The notes under the pieces are model-generated. The model searched no databases and was not told the origin of the DNA. It saw nothing but the letters and a program-made list of their open reading frames with translations. DNA of 64,000 nucleotides. Source: JAPXSY01 sp034003585 (lineage in GTDB: Bacteria > Verrucomicrobiota > Kiritimatiellia > RFP12 > UBA1067). Shown here piece after piece: positions 35,049 to 44,495 of the stretch; position 1 is the first letter of the stretch, and the number at the start of each line of letters is the position of its first letter. Location: assembly GCA_034003585.1 (NCBI GenBank), contig JAVEYH010000005.1, forward strand, positions 11,182 through 75,181, written 5' to 3'. A program made the translations under genes and the position numbers.

Positions 35049-36221
35049 TCACGCATTTCCCTCTGCGCTTCCCAGCACCTCCGCATACACGGCGAGGGTG
35101 GCGCGGACCATCGCCTCCAGGGAGAACCGCGCCAGGGCGTCTTCGCGCAGCCCGGTCAGCGCGGTCTGCGAGGCGGTCACGAGCCGGTCTGCCAGCGCCG
35201 CCGGGTCCCCGGGTTCCACCAGCCAGCCGTTCACCCCATCGCGCACGATGTCGAGCGCGCCGCCGAAGCGCGTCGCGATCACCGGGCACCCCATGGCCAG
35301 CGCTTCGGCCATGGTGCGGCCGAACGCCTCGGGTTTGGCGTGGTTGCCGGAAACCAGCACCCGGCCGCAGGCGTAGACTTCCGCCATGCGGCTCTGGCTG
35401 CCGGCAAAGACCGCGTGTTCACGCAGACCCAGCGACTCCGCAAGGCGGTACAGCTCCCGCGCGTACCCTTGGCGCGCGGTTTCGGCCCCGCCCACGATCA
35501 CGGTCTTGATTTGGGGCATCCGCCTGCGGGCCAGATCGGTCGCGCGTAACAGCACGTCAAACCCCTTGAGCGGCGTGAGCCGCCCCACCCCCAGCACCAC
35601 AAACCGCCCCGCCAGCCCGTATTGGTCGCGAAACGCCGCCAGGAACGCGGCGTCCAGCCGCTGCGGGTCGAATTGCTGCGGATCCAGGCCGCGCGGGATC
35701 ACGCGGATGCGCTCCTCCGGCGTGGCGTAGTGCGCGCGGATGTGGTCGGCCACCGCCGAACTGGGACAGATCACCCGCGCTCCGGCGGTCATGATCCGGC
35801 TGTAGGCGCTGACGCGGTTGAGCCCGTGAACGGTTGAAACGCACGGCAGGCCGAGAGTCCGGTTCGCCCCGGCGAAAAGCCATCCGGGCACGCGGCTGCG
35901 GATATGCACCAGATCGGGGCGAAGCTCGGCCAGCAGGCGGCGCAGCGCCCTCGCGCGCGCCGGGGCCGTGAGCACGTTCTTGGATTTGAGGTCCAGGAGG
36001 CAGTGCCGGCCGCCGTCACGCTCGATGCGTTCGGCCAGCCGGCCGCCGCTCGAAACCACGGTGCTGCGCAGACCGCGCCGCGCGAATTCGCGGTTCAGCT
36101 CCACGGTGCCGCGTTCCACGCCGCCCTCGTCGAGCGCGGGAAGCAGTTGGACCACATGCGGCGGCCGTCTGAAAAGGTTTTCCGGATCGTTCATGCGCGT
36201 TCCGTCTCCCAACCGGGCCAT
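35049..36221 (-). CDS. GT4-family glycosyltransferase
   Basis: 390 residues from the ATG at 36221, which overlaps the larC stop by one base (TGATG). The ATG at 36194 (MNDPENLF) is also plausible. The N domain begins VVQLLPALDEGGVERGTVEL, the acceptor-binding Gly-rich loop of GT-B enzymes. The C domain shows VVLGVGRLTPLKGFDVLLRA and the E-x7-E motif in KPEAFGRTMAEALAMGCPVI. It is a retaining glycosyltransferase that uses a nucleotide sugar, probably for lipopolysaccharide or capsule. The lone location after larC gives no pathway hint; the overlap means the two are translated together. Confidence 0.9.
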   Translation of the reverse strand: MARLGDGTRMNDPENLFRRPPHVVQLLPALDEGGVERGTVELNREFARRGLRSTVVSSGGRLAERIERDGGRHCLLDLKSKNVLTAPARARALRRLLAELRPDLVHIRSRVPGWLFAGANRTLGLPCVSTVHGLNRVSAYSRIMTAGARVICPSSAVADHIRAHYATPEERIRVIPRGLDPQQFDPQRLDAAFLAAFRDQYGLAGRFVVLGVGRLTPLKGFDVLLRATDLARRRMPQIKTVIVGGAETARQGYARELYRLAESLGLREHAVFAGSQSRMAEVYACGRVLVSGNHAKPEAFGRTMAEALAMGCPVIATRFGGALDIVRDGVNGWLVEPGDPAALADRLVTASQTALTGLREDALARFSLEAMVRATLAVYAEVLGSAEGNA

Positions 36222-37528
36222 CAGGCCCCGCCCTGTGCGTCCACCGAACGGCGCGCGGCCTCGCATACCTGGCGCGGCGTCACGCCGTGGGCGCGGGCCA
36301 GCCGCTCGCAGGCGTCATGCTCCGGCGCGGCGGTGATCGTCTCGCCGCGCAGCGCGCCCAACTTGACCGGCACCTCGCCCCACGGCGTGCGCGCGGGCAC
36401 GAAGCGCCGCGCCAGAGTCTCGCGCCGCACCGCATGCGAGCGGATGCCGAAGGTGGTCGTGCCGCGGAAGATGCGCTCCCGCAGCGCGTCCGCGTCCGCC
36501 GGCTGCGCGAGCACGCCGAGAATCACGCCCGGCCGGCCTTTCTTCATGGTCACGGGGATCTGCCAGACATCCAGGGCGCCGCACGCCAGCAGCTCGGCCG
36601 TCAGCGCGCCCAGCCATTCGGGGTTGCAGTCGTCCAGATTGGTCTCCAGCACCAGCCGCTCCTCCGGTTCGGGGGCGGGCGCGGCAACGGCCTCCAACAG
36701 CGTGGCGCGCAGCACGTTCGGGCGGCCCTGCAGCGCGCGGCTGCCGAAGCCGAACGCGCTGCGCAGAACCGTCGCCTCGCGCGGCACGGGTTCGAGCGCG
36801 CGCGTCCAGACGCGCAGCAACGCCGCGCCGGTGGGGGTCACCAGCTCGAACGGCTCCCCGGTCTGCGTCACGGCCATGCCCTCCAGCAGCTTCAGCGTGG
36901 CCGGGGCGGGGTTGGGCATCTCGCCGTGCGCGCAATGGATCGTGCCCGTGCCCGCGGGCAAGGGACCGCAAGCCACGCCGCGGATGCCGAGCTGCTCCAG
37001 CGCGAGGCAGGCCCCGACGATGTCCGCGACCGAATCCCAAGCGCCGACCTCGTGGAAATGGACGGTCTCGGGCGTTTTGCCGTGGATCGCGGCCTCGGCT
37101 TCGGCGAGGGCGCGGAAAACGTTCAGCGAAAGATCCTTGGCGAAGGGCGAGAGTCCGGAGCGCTCGAGCAGGGACGCGATCTCCGTCAAACCGCGGTGGC
37201 TATGCGCGTGCGCGTGACCATGATGGCCTGCGTCCGCCGATGCCGGGTCGCCGTGGTGGCCGTGGCCATGGTCCGCGTGGCCGCTGGAATGCGCATCCGG
37301 CCACTCCCCCTCGTCGGGGCCGGCGTGCTGTTCACAGTGGACCGAGACGCGCACACCGTTGAGCCCCGACGCGCGCGCCTCGCCGATATGGAGATGGAGT
37401 TTTTCCGGAAAGAACTCGTTGAGGTTGCGCTCGACATCCACAAGGTCCGCGCCCAGCGCCGCAAGCGCGGAGAGGATCATGTCGCCGCTGGCCCCGCCCA
37501 CACTATCGAAGCGCACGTATTGGTTCAT
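36221..37528 (-). CDS. larC: Nickel pincer cofactor biosynthesis protein LarC
   Basis: 435 residues as one continuous frame. Motifs: YVRFDSVGGASGDMILSALA at the N-terminus, LSLNVFRALAEAEAAIHGKT, VHFHEVGAWDSVADIVGACL, HGEMPNPAPATLKLLEG, ETNLDDCNPEWLG and KKGRPGVILGVL. A His-rich stretch at about residues 80-112 (SGHADHGHGHHG and GHHGHAHAHSH) should bind nickel. LarC inserts nickel, with CTP, into the pyridinium cofactor of lactate racemase and related enzymes. In Lactiplantibacillus plantarum it is split by a frameshift; here it is fused. No larA, larB or larE is in this window, so they must lie elsewhere. Confidence 0.95.
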   Translation of the reverse strand: MNQYVRFDSVGGASGDMILSALAALGADLVDVERNLNEFFPEKLHLHIGEARASGLNGVRVSVHCEQHAGPDEGEWPDAHSSGHADHGHGHHGDPASADAGHHGHAHAHSHRGLTEIASLLERSGLSPFAKDLSLNVFRALAEAEAAIHGKTPETVHFHEVGAWDSVADIVGACLALEQLGIRGVACGPLPAGTGTIHCAHGEMPNPAPATLKLLEGMAVTQTGEPFELVTPTGAALLRVWTRALEPVPREATVLRSAFGFGSRALQGRPNVLRATLLEAVAAPAPEPEERLVLETNLDDCNPEWLGALTAELLACGALDVWQIPVTMKKGRPGVILGVLAQPADADALRERIFRGTTTFGIRSHAVRRETLARRFVPARTPWGEVPVKLGALRGETITAAPEHDACERLARAHGVTPRQVCEAARRSVDAQGGA

Positions 37529-37717
37529 GAACGCAGAATACAGGGTATTACGAAACGGCTCAACGGAAAACGCGCCCGCCTTCGTTGAACCGAATTCTTC
37601 TCCCGCGGAGGCGCAGGGGCGCAGAGGTGGTTTCCGTCTCCCAAATCAGAATTGCCGGGCGCAACGCAACCGGAACCCCCGCTGTTCCCTTCAGGCTGAA
37701 TCGTGGGGTAAGTCCGC

Positions 37718-37746
37718 TTTCAGGACCGCCGGACATCTGCTATGAT
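37718..37746 (+). promoter_or_regulatory. Predicted promoter of the PL8 lyase gene
   Basis: Extended -10: TGC then TATGAT (37738-37746). A weak -35 TTTCAG (37718-37723) sits 17 bases upstream. The lyase ATG is 26 bases downstream. Confidence 0.5.
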
Positions 37747-37771
37747 CCGCCTCACTATGGGGAGGAGAAGG

Positions 37772-39850
37772 ATGACACGGCACAGCGGCGTTTGGGGACT
37801 CGCGGTGTTGCTCGGCTGGGGGTGCCCCGTCGCCCGCGCGGACCGGCAGCAGGATCTCGAAACCGTCAAGGCCCGGCTTCTGGCCGAAGTGCGCAACGCC
37901 GCGCCGGACCTGAAAAAGGCGCGGGACCTGATTCAGGGTCAGAGGCCGGACGGATCGTGGGAGGACATCCCGTATGCGGCCAAAGACCGGATGCTCTGGC
38001 CGCCCATGGAGCACCTCAAGCGACTGACGGCGCTGGCTGAAGCGTTCGAATCGTCGAGGTCCCCGGAGGCCGGCCGCGCGGCCCTGGCGGCCGCCTTTGT
38101 GAAGGGCTTTGATTTCTGGGTCGAACGCGACCCCACCTCCTCGAACTGGTGGTACAACCAGATCGGCGCGGTGCGGAGCCTTTATCGGCTGATGCTGCTG
38201 ACCGAGCCGCTGCTGACCGGCATACGCCTGCAAAAGGGGTGCGAGCTGCTGACACGCGCAAAACTCGGGATGACCGGACAGAATCTGGTCTGGCTGGCCG
38301 AGAACGTGATCGGACGGGCCTGCCTGCAGCGCAACGCGGAGCGGATGGAGGAAGCCTTCCGGCGCATCGAGGCAGAGATCGTCGTGACGGAAAAGGAAGG
38401 CATCCAACCCGACTTCAGCTTCCACCAGCATGGCGCGCAGCTCTACTCGGGAGGCTACGGCAGCGGGTTCGCCGCTTCCGCATCGCGCTTCGCGCTGCTG
38501 GCGCAAGGCACGTCGTTCGCGTTCGCGCCGGAGAAGATCCTGATCCTTCAGGACTACCTGCTGGAGGGGCAGCAGTGGATGATCCGCGGCGACCTGTTCG
38601 ACTATTCGGCCTGCGGCCGCGAACTGACGCGGCCCGGCAAAAGAAGCGTGGCCGGCTACGCAGCCATCGCGCGCACCCTGCTGAAGTTGGAGTCCGCGAC
38701 AAGGCGCGAGGAGCTGGAGCGGCTGGCCGCGCGCCTCGAGAAGGGCGCCACGGTAACAACCCCCGCGCTGACGGGACACAAACACTTTTGGCGTTCGGAC
38801 TACACCGTGTTCCACCGGCCCGAGTGGCTGGTCTCGGTGCGCATGACCAGCGACCGGCTGCTCCAGACAGAGGTGATCAACGAGGAGAATCTGCTCGGAG
38901 AGCACCTCGCGGACGGCGTGATGTATCTGTACCGGACGGGAAACGAGTACCGCGACATCTTTCCGGTGTGGGACTGGACGCGGCTGCCGGGAATCACGGC
39001 CGAACTGGACCGGCCGCTGCGGCGCATCGACAACCGGCGCAAAGGGACACAGCCGTTTGCGGGCGGTTGCTCGGACGGCGTGACCGGCGTTTCCGCCATG
39101 GCGTTCGAGCGGGAGGGGCTGACTGCGAAGAAGGCCTGGTTCTTCGTCGGAAACGAAGTGGTCTGCCTCGGAGCGGACATTGCCTCGACCAACCGCTATC
39201 CGGTGGTCACTTCCGTGAACCAATGTCTCGCGGACGGCCCGGTGACGGCCAAGCGGGCCCTGCCGGCGACCGTGCTGTTGAAGACTCCGCAGACGCTCGA
39301 AAAGCCCGCATGGATCCATCACGGCGGGGTGGGGTACCTTTTTTTTGATGCGGGGGAAAGCGTGTGCGCGGGTTCTTGCGTGCAGACGGGAAGCTGGCGG
39401 CGTATCGCGACACCGCAGAAGCCGGACGCCGTGGCTCAAGCGGTTTTCTCGCTGTGGATCACGCACGGCGCACGCCCTCGGGGCGCGACGTACGCATACG
39501 CGGTGACGGCACAGGAAAACGCGGACGCGCTGGAGGCCTATGCGGCGGCGCACCCGGTTCGCGTGGTCGCAAACACGCCGCACACCCAGGCGGTGGAGCA
39601 GACACAGACGGGACAATTGCAGATCGTGTTCTACCGGGCAGGCGCGGTGACAAGCGAGACGTGGGGCACCGTCAGCGCCGACAGACCGTGCCTCCTGATG
39701 CTGAAACGGAACGCGGGAAGGGTACGGGCAACCCTCTGTGACCCGTGCCGGAAGGCGGATTCGGTTTGGCTCAAGGTCGGGGAGAAAGTCGGCCTGGCGC
39801 GTTTGCCCTCCGGGACGCAGGCGGGAGCGAGCGCGACACTCGACTTATAA
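37772..39850 (+). CDS. Secreted polysaccharide lyase family 8 enzyme
   Basis: 692 residues from the ATG at 37772, chosen because GGAGGAGAAGG lies directly before it and a signal peptide follows (SGVWGLAVLLGWGCPVARA). The alpha-toroid catalytic domain has the PL8 landmarks: Trp126-Trp127 in SNWWYNQIG (aromatic patch), Asn171 in TGQNLVW, His220 in SFHQHG and Tyr229 in YSGGYG. The His-Tyr spacing of nine matches hyaluronate lyase, and Arg residues in CGRELTR are well placed. The C-terminal half is the beta-sandwich region (HKHFWRSDYTVFHRPEWLVS). Family members cleave hyaluronan, chondroitin sulphate or xanthan by beta-elimination. The exact substrate cannot be assigned. Confidence 0.9.
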   Translation: MTRHSGVWGLAVLLGWGCPVARADRQQDLETVKARLLAEVRNAAPDLKKARDLIQGQRPDGSWEDIPYAAKDRMLWPPMEHLKRLTALAEAFESSRSPEAGRAALAAAFVKGFDFWVERDPTSSNWWYNQIGAVRSLYRLMLLTEPLLTGIRLQKGCELLTRAKLGMTGQNLVWLAENVIGRACLQRNAERMEEAFRRIEAEIVVTEKEGIQPDFSFHQHGAQLYSGGYGSGFAASASRFALLAQGTSFAFAPEKILILQDYLLEGQQWMIRGDLFDYSACGRELTRPGKRSVAGYAAIARTLLKLESATRREELERLAARLEKGATVTTPALTGHKHFWRSDYTVFHRPEWLVSVRMTSDRLLQTEVINEENLLGEHLADGVMYLYRTGNEYRDIFPVWDWTRLPGITAELDRPLRRIDNRRKGTQPFAGGCSDGVTGVSAMAFEREGLTAKKAWFFVGNEVVCLGADIASTNRYPVVTSVNQCLADGPVTAKRALPATVLLKTPQTLEKPAWIHHGGVGYLFFDAGESVCAGSCVQTGSWRRIATPQKPDAVAQAVFSLWITHGARPRGATYAYAVTAQENADALEAYAAAHPVRVVANTPHTQAVEQTQTGQLQIVFYRAGAVTSETWGTVSADRPCLLMLKRNAGRVRATLCDPCRKADSVWLKVGEKVGLARLPSGTQAGASATLDL

Positions 39851-39871
39851 TTGAAGAAAGGCAGGTTCAGT

Positions 39872-40321
39872 ATGGCATCCGTAGTCATGGATCAGTTGTT
39901 GGCCGACATCAAAGAGGCCATGAAGGCGCAGGCGGGCGAGACCGTCATGGCGTTGCGCACGCTGCACGCCGCGATCAAGGATCAGACCGTCAACGCGGGC
40001 GTCGAAGTCACCGACGAAGCGGTCCACGCCGTGGTCGCGAAGGCGCTCAAGCAGCGTGCCGACTCCATCGCGCAGTTCGCCGGCGCGGACCGGCAGGATC
40101 TGGTGGACAAAGAGCAGAAGCAGGTCGACCTGTTCCGCAAATACCAGGCCCAGCAGCTCGGCCGCGCCGAAATCGAGGTGCTGGTGCGCCAGTGCATCGC
40201 CGAAAGCGGCGCGTCCGGCAAAAAAGAGATGGGCAAGGTCATGCAGCTCCTGATGCCCAAGGTCAAGGGTTGCGCCGACGGCAGGCTGGTGAATCAGATC
40301 GTGCTCGCCCTGCTGCCGTAA
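39872..40321 (+). CDS. GatB/YqeY domain protein
   Basis: 149 residues from the ATG at 39872, 21 bases after the lyase stop, with GAAAGGCAGG upstream. The all-helical YqeY domain is clear: LLADIKEAMKAQAGETVMAL, then VAKALKQRADSIAQFAGADR and KEMGKVMQLLMPKVKGCADG near the end. It is homologous to the tRNA-binding tail of GatB. Standalone YqeY proteins are widespread and their role is unsettled, probably tRNA-linked amidation or translation. Its proximity to a polysaccharide lyase seems incidental. Confidence 0.9.
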   Translation: MASVVMDQLLADIKEAMKAQAGETVMALRTLHAAIKDQTVNAGVEVTDEAVHAVVAKALKQRADSIAQFAGADRQDLVDKEQKQVDLFRKYQAQQLGRAEIEVLVRQCIAESGASGKKEMGKVMQLLMPKVKGCADGRLVNQIVLALLP

Positions 40322-40327
40322 GGCTGC

Positions 40328-41062
40328 TCACAGCCAAGCGCAGTTGAGCGCGCAGAGGCCGTAGAGGCAGGCGGTCTCGGCGCGGAGGACCTGCGGGCCG
40401 AGGCTCACGGGAACCGCGCCCGCGCCGAGCAGCGCGTCGAGCTCGGCGGGCGTGAAGTCCCCCTCGGGGCCGACGAACCAGCCCGCCTGCGGCGGCGGCG
40501 CGGAATGGGCGGCCAGGGCCGCGCGCAGCGGGACAGCCGCCGGCGTGAGGGCGGCAACGAACACGGGCGCGGCCTGCGCCACGCGCGGCAGGCTGTCTTG
40601 GAACAGGACGGGATGCGCGAGCTCGGGCAGCCACGCCGCGCCGCACTGGCGGGCGGCCTCCTCCGCCACGCGGAGCCAACGGTCTGTTTTGGCGTCGCCG
40701 TCCTCGGCGCCCAGGCGCACGACGGTGCGGCCGGAGATGACCGGCACGATGCGCGCGACACCGAGTTCAACCGCTTTCTCCACGGTCCAATCCATGCGCT
40801 TGCCCTTGCTGACGCAGGCGAAGAGCGTGACGGCACAGGCCGGACGCGGATGCCGCCGCAACGGCGTTTCCGCCGCCAGCGCGAGCCCGCTCTTCCCGGC
40901 CGACGTGATGACGGCCGGACGCGTGCGGCCCTGACCGTCGAAGAGCGTGACGCGGTCGCCGGGTTTGACGCGCAGGACGGTCTGCAGGTGGCGCGACGCG
41001 TCGCGGCCAAGCGTGAACGCGTCGGCAAGCAGATTCTCAGTCGTGACGAGACAGCGGTGCAT
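40328..41062 (-). CDS. rsmE: 16S rRNA (uracil-1498-N3)-methyltransferase RsmE
   Basis: 244 residues, normal for RsmE. The N-terminal PUA-like part (HLQTVLRVKPGDRVTLFDGQ) is followed by the SPOUT fold (DWTVEKAVELGVARIVPVIS, RWLRVAEEAARQCG). The knotted S-adenosylmethionine site is GWFVGPEGDFTPAELD with SLGPQVLRAETACLYGL. It methylates U1498 in the ribosomal decoding centre. It lies 27 bases after dnaJ and forms a grpE-dnaJ-rsmE run, a neighbourhood seen in many bacteria. Confidence 0.95.
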   Translation of the reverse strand: MHRCLVTTENLLADAFTLGRDASRHLQTVLRVKPGDRVTLFDGQGRTRPAVITSAGKSGLALAAETPLRRHPRPACAVTLFACVSKGKRMDWTVEKAVELGVARIVPVISGRTVVRLGAEDGDAKTDRWLRVAEEAARQCGAAWLPELAHPVLFQDSLPRVAQAAPVFVAALTPAAVPLRAALAAHSAPPPQAGWFVGPEGDFTPAELDALLGAGAVPVSLGPQVLRAETACLYGLCALNCAWL

Positions 41063-41089
41063 GAGCGACGGGTACGGTTGTTTCCGCGT

Positions 41090-42283
41090 TCACTTGGAAG
41101 TGTGTTTGCGCAACGCGTCGCGACGCGCGAAAAAGGTGTCGGCGGCTTTATTCTGTTTCGCCGTTTCCGGGAAGTTGTCCGCCGTGGTCTGGCCGGCGAA
41201 CTCTTCGAGCGCCTTTTTCTGTCGGGAAGAGAGGCGCACGGGGACTTCGATCTCGACACGGACGTGCAGGTCGCCCGTTCCGCCGTTGAGGTTGGGCATG
41301 CCTTTGTCGCGAAGGCGGAAAACCTTGCCGTTGGGCGTGCCGGCCGGCAGTTTGATGCGCGCATGGCCGTCGGGCGTCGGCACGTCGATGTCCCCGCCGA
41401 GCGTGGCGGTCACCGGCGAAACGAAAACCGTGCAGGCGAGGTCATCATCCTGCCGCTGAAACAGTTCGTGTTCGCGCACGTGCAGCACCACATACAGGTC
41501 GCCGGGCGAACCGCCCCGCAGACCGCTTTCGCCTTTACCGGAAAGACGCAGCCGTGATCCGGTCTCCACGCCTTTGGGGATGCGCAGCGCGAGATGGCGC
41601 GGCACTTTCACGCGGCCGGCGCCGCCGCAGGTTTTGCAGGGGTTGCGGATAATTGTGCCCTCGCCGTGGCAGACCGGGCAGGTCTGCCGCATCTGGATAA
41701 ACCCGCCGCCCACAATCACCACGCCGTGACCGCCGCACTGGCGGCAGGTCTCGCGTCCCGACCCCGAGGCGGTGCCGCGTCCCTGGCAGGTTGGGCAGGC
41801 GTCGTGGACCGACAGATCCACTTCGCGCTCGGAGCCGAAGATCGCCTCCTCCAGATCAATCTCCAGATCGAAACGCAGGTCATCGCCGCGCTGGGGCGCC
41901 TCGGGATTCCGGGACCGGCGCCGTCCGCCGCCGCCTCCCCCGAACAGGTCGCCGAACCCGCCGCCGAAGAAACTGCCGAGAATGTCCTGCAGGTCGATGT
42001 CCTGCATGTGGGAGAAATCGCGCCCGAAATCGAAGCCGCCGGGTCCGAAGGCGGATTTCATGCCCTCGTGCCCGAACTGGTCATACCGCTGGCGCTTGCC
42101 CGCGTCGCTGAGCACCTCGTAGGCCTCGCAGACCTCTTTGAATTTCTCCGCCGCCTCCTTGTTGTCGGGATTGCGGTCCGGATGGTATTTCATGGCCAGT
42201 TTGCGGTAGGCCTTCTTGATCTCCTCGGCAGAGGCGTTCTTGCCGAGTCCGAGCACATCGTAATAATCGCGTTTGGTAGCCAT
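41090..42283 (-). CDS. dnaJ: Chaperone DnaJ
   Basis: 397 residues. The J domain is at 1-70 with the HPD motif in MKYHPDRNPD. A Gly/Phe-rich region follows (GGFDFGRDF, FFGGGFGDLFGGGGGG), then four zinc-binding repeats: CPTCQGRG, CRQCGGHG, CPVCHGEG and CKTCGGAG. The C-terminal substrate-binding domains follow. It is the co-chaperone that stimulates DnaK ATPase and delivers unfolded clients. It starts 58 bases after grpE. dnaK is not in this window. Confidence 0.97.
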   Translation of the reverse strand: MATKRDYYDVLGLGKNASAEEIKKAYRKLAMKYHPDRNPDNKEAAEKFKEVCEAYEVLSDAGKRQRYDQFGHEGMKSAFGPGGFDFGRDFSHMQDIDLQDILGSFFGGGFGDLFGGGGGGRRRSRNPEAPQRGDDLRFDLEIDLEEAIFGSEREVDLSVHDACPTCQGRGTASGSGRETCRQCGGHGVVIVGGGFIQMRQTCPVCHGEGTIIRNPCKTCGGAGRVKVPRHLALRIPKGVETGSRLRLSGKGESGLRGGSPGDLYVVLHVREHELFQRQDDDLACTVFVSPVTATLGGDIDVPTPDGHARIKLPAGTPNGKVFRLRDKGMPNLNGGTGDLHVRVEIEVPVRLSSRQKKALEEFAGQTTADNFPETAKQNKAADTFFARRDALRKHTSK

Positions 42284-42341
42284 AGCGGAAAAGGGGTTGG
42301 GGTCACGTGTTCCCGGCCGGACGCGTCCGGCTGCGGAACGC

Positions 42342-42995
42342 TCAGTCTGAAACGCTCGCGGACTCGGCTTCGGCCTGTTCCGGTTCCGGCCTGCCGGAGG
42401 AGACGATCACCTGCGCGGGGCGCAGGAGCCTTCCGGAGAGCATCCATCCGCGCCGGAACTGCTCGATCACCGTCTGCGCCGGCACCGTCGGAGAACTCAT
42501 CTGCGAGAGCGCCTCATGGAAGGCCGGGTCGAAGGGCTGTCCTTTCGCGTCGACCGGCGTGAGTCCGTACCGGCCGAGCAGCGACTGGAGCTGGTCGTAA
42601 ACCAGACGGACCCCGATCACAAAGGGATCGGCGGGATCAGGGGTTTTGGCCAACGCGAGCTCAAGGTGATCGACAACCGGCAACAGGTCGCCGAGCAGAT
42701 TCTCGTTCGCGCGCCGGACAAACTCCTCGTTATCGCGCGTCTGGCGTTTGCGGAAGTTGTCGAAATCGGCGAGCAGCCGCGCGTACCGGTCCTTGAGCGT
42801 CGCGAGTTCCTGCGCCTCCGGGGAAGGCTGGGCCGGTGCGGCGGGAGGCTGCGCGGCGGCCCCGGACGCGGCGCGGTTCTCCGGCGCGGCGTCCGCCGGC
42901 GGCGTGTCCGGCTGCCGCGGGGCTTCGGTTTGCGGGGCCGCACCCTCTTTGCCGTCTGCGGCATGTCGGTTTGGGGTTTTGTGCTGTTTGACCAT
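42342..42995 (-). CDS. grpE: Nucleotide exchange factor GrpE
   Basis: 217 residues. An Ala/Pro-rich disordered tail spans 1-62, then a long coiled coil (LATLKDRYARLLADFDNFRK) with the family's DNFRKRQTRD motif, then the beta domain (PVDAKGQPFDPAFHEALSQM, VIEQFRRGWMLSGRLLRPAQ, VIVSSGR). GrpE releases ADP from DnaK. It is the first gene of grpE-dnaJ-rsmE. No CIRCE operator was found upstream; a TTGACT at about 43120 on the minus strand is a possible -35, with no good -10. Confidence 0.95.
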   Translation of the reverse strand: MVKQHKTPNRHAADGKEGAAPQTEAPRQPDTPPADAAPENRAASGAAAQPPAAPAQPSPEAQELATLKDRYARLLADFDNFRKRQTRDNEEFVRRANENLLGDLLPVVDHLELALAKTPDPADPFVIGVRLVYDQLQSLLGRYGLTPVDAKGQPFDPAFHEALSQMSSPTVPAQTVIEQFRRGWMLSGRLLRPAQVIVSSGRPEPEQAEAESASVSD

Positions 42996-43417
42996 CGGGC
43001 AATCTCCCCTCGGGTTTTCGGGGCGCCGGCGCCGGGCTGGAAGGGCACCGGGGACCCCCGCTCCGGTTCGAAAATCGTGCGGGAAAAAGGAAGAAACAGT
43101 GAACCATACTCACTCATGATAGTCAAGCGGGCTGAATCGGGCGGCGTGCTCCCATAATCCCAGGGGGGCTGTAGGGAGGGGAAGTCTGAGAACGGGGCGC
43201 CCCCTCAAAAAACGTGTCCCTCGATAGCGGGACGGGACAGGGTTGTTGCGTATTCGACTCCTCACTCCTGAATCCTTATTTCCCCTTGGAGTGCGGTTCC
43301 GTCCCCACAAAACGGAAACGCACCCCAGTCCCTTCGGACACACAAGAAAACGCTCCCTCCCGAGGGGTGTTTCTGGTATGATCCCGGACGAATTGCAAAC
43401 CTTGTAAGGAGCGGGAC
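42996..43417. promoter_or_regulatory. Divergent region between grpE and recA
   Basis: 422 bases without a believable gene. Near recA there is an extended -10, TGG-TATGAT (43374-43382), 35 bases from the recA ATG, without a good -35. No recognisable LexA box was found. A GC-rich stretch (43160-43260) holds short inverted repeats around GGGGCGCCCC (43195-43204) and GTCCCTCGATAGCGGGAC (43211-43228), a small hairpin with a 6-base stem. The latter could be a leader hairpin or a fragment of a palindromic element. Confidence 0.45.
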
Positions 43418-44452
<1,035 letters not shown>

Positions 44453-44495
44453 GGGATGTCTGCTTTTCTTTCAAGCACAAGGATGTTTTTCGCCC

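Noticed and set aside
42996..43417. CIRCE or LexA operator upstream of grpE or recA
   Set aside because: No TTAGCACTC-N9-GAGTGCTAA pair and no recognisable SOS box was found. The TTGACT near 43120 lacks a good -10.
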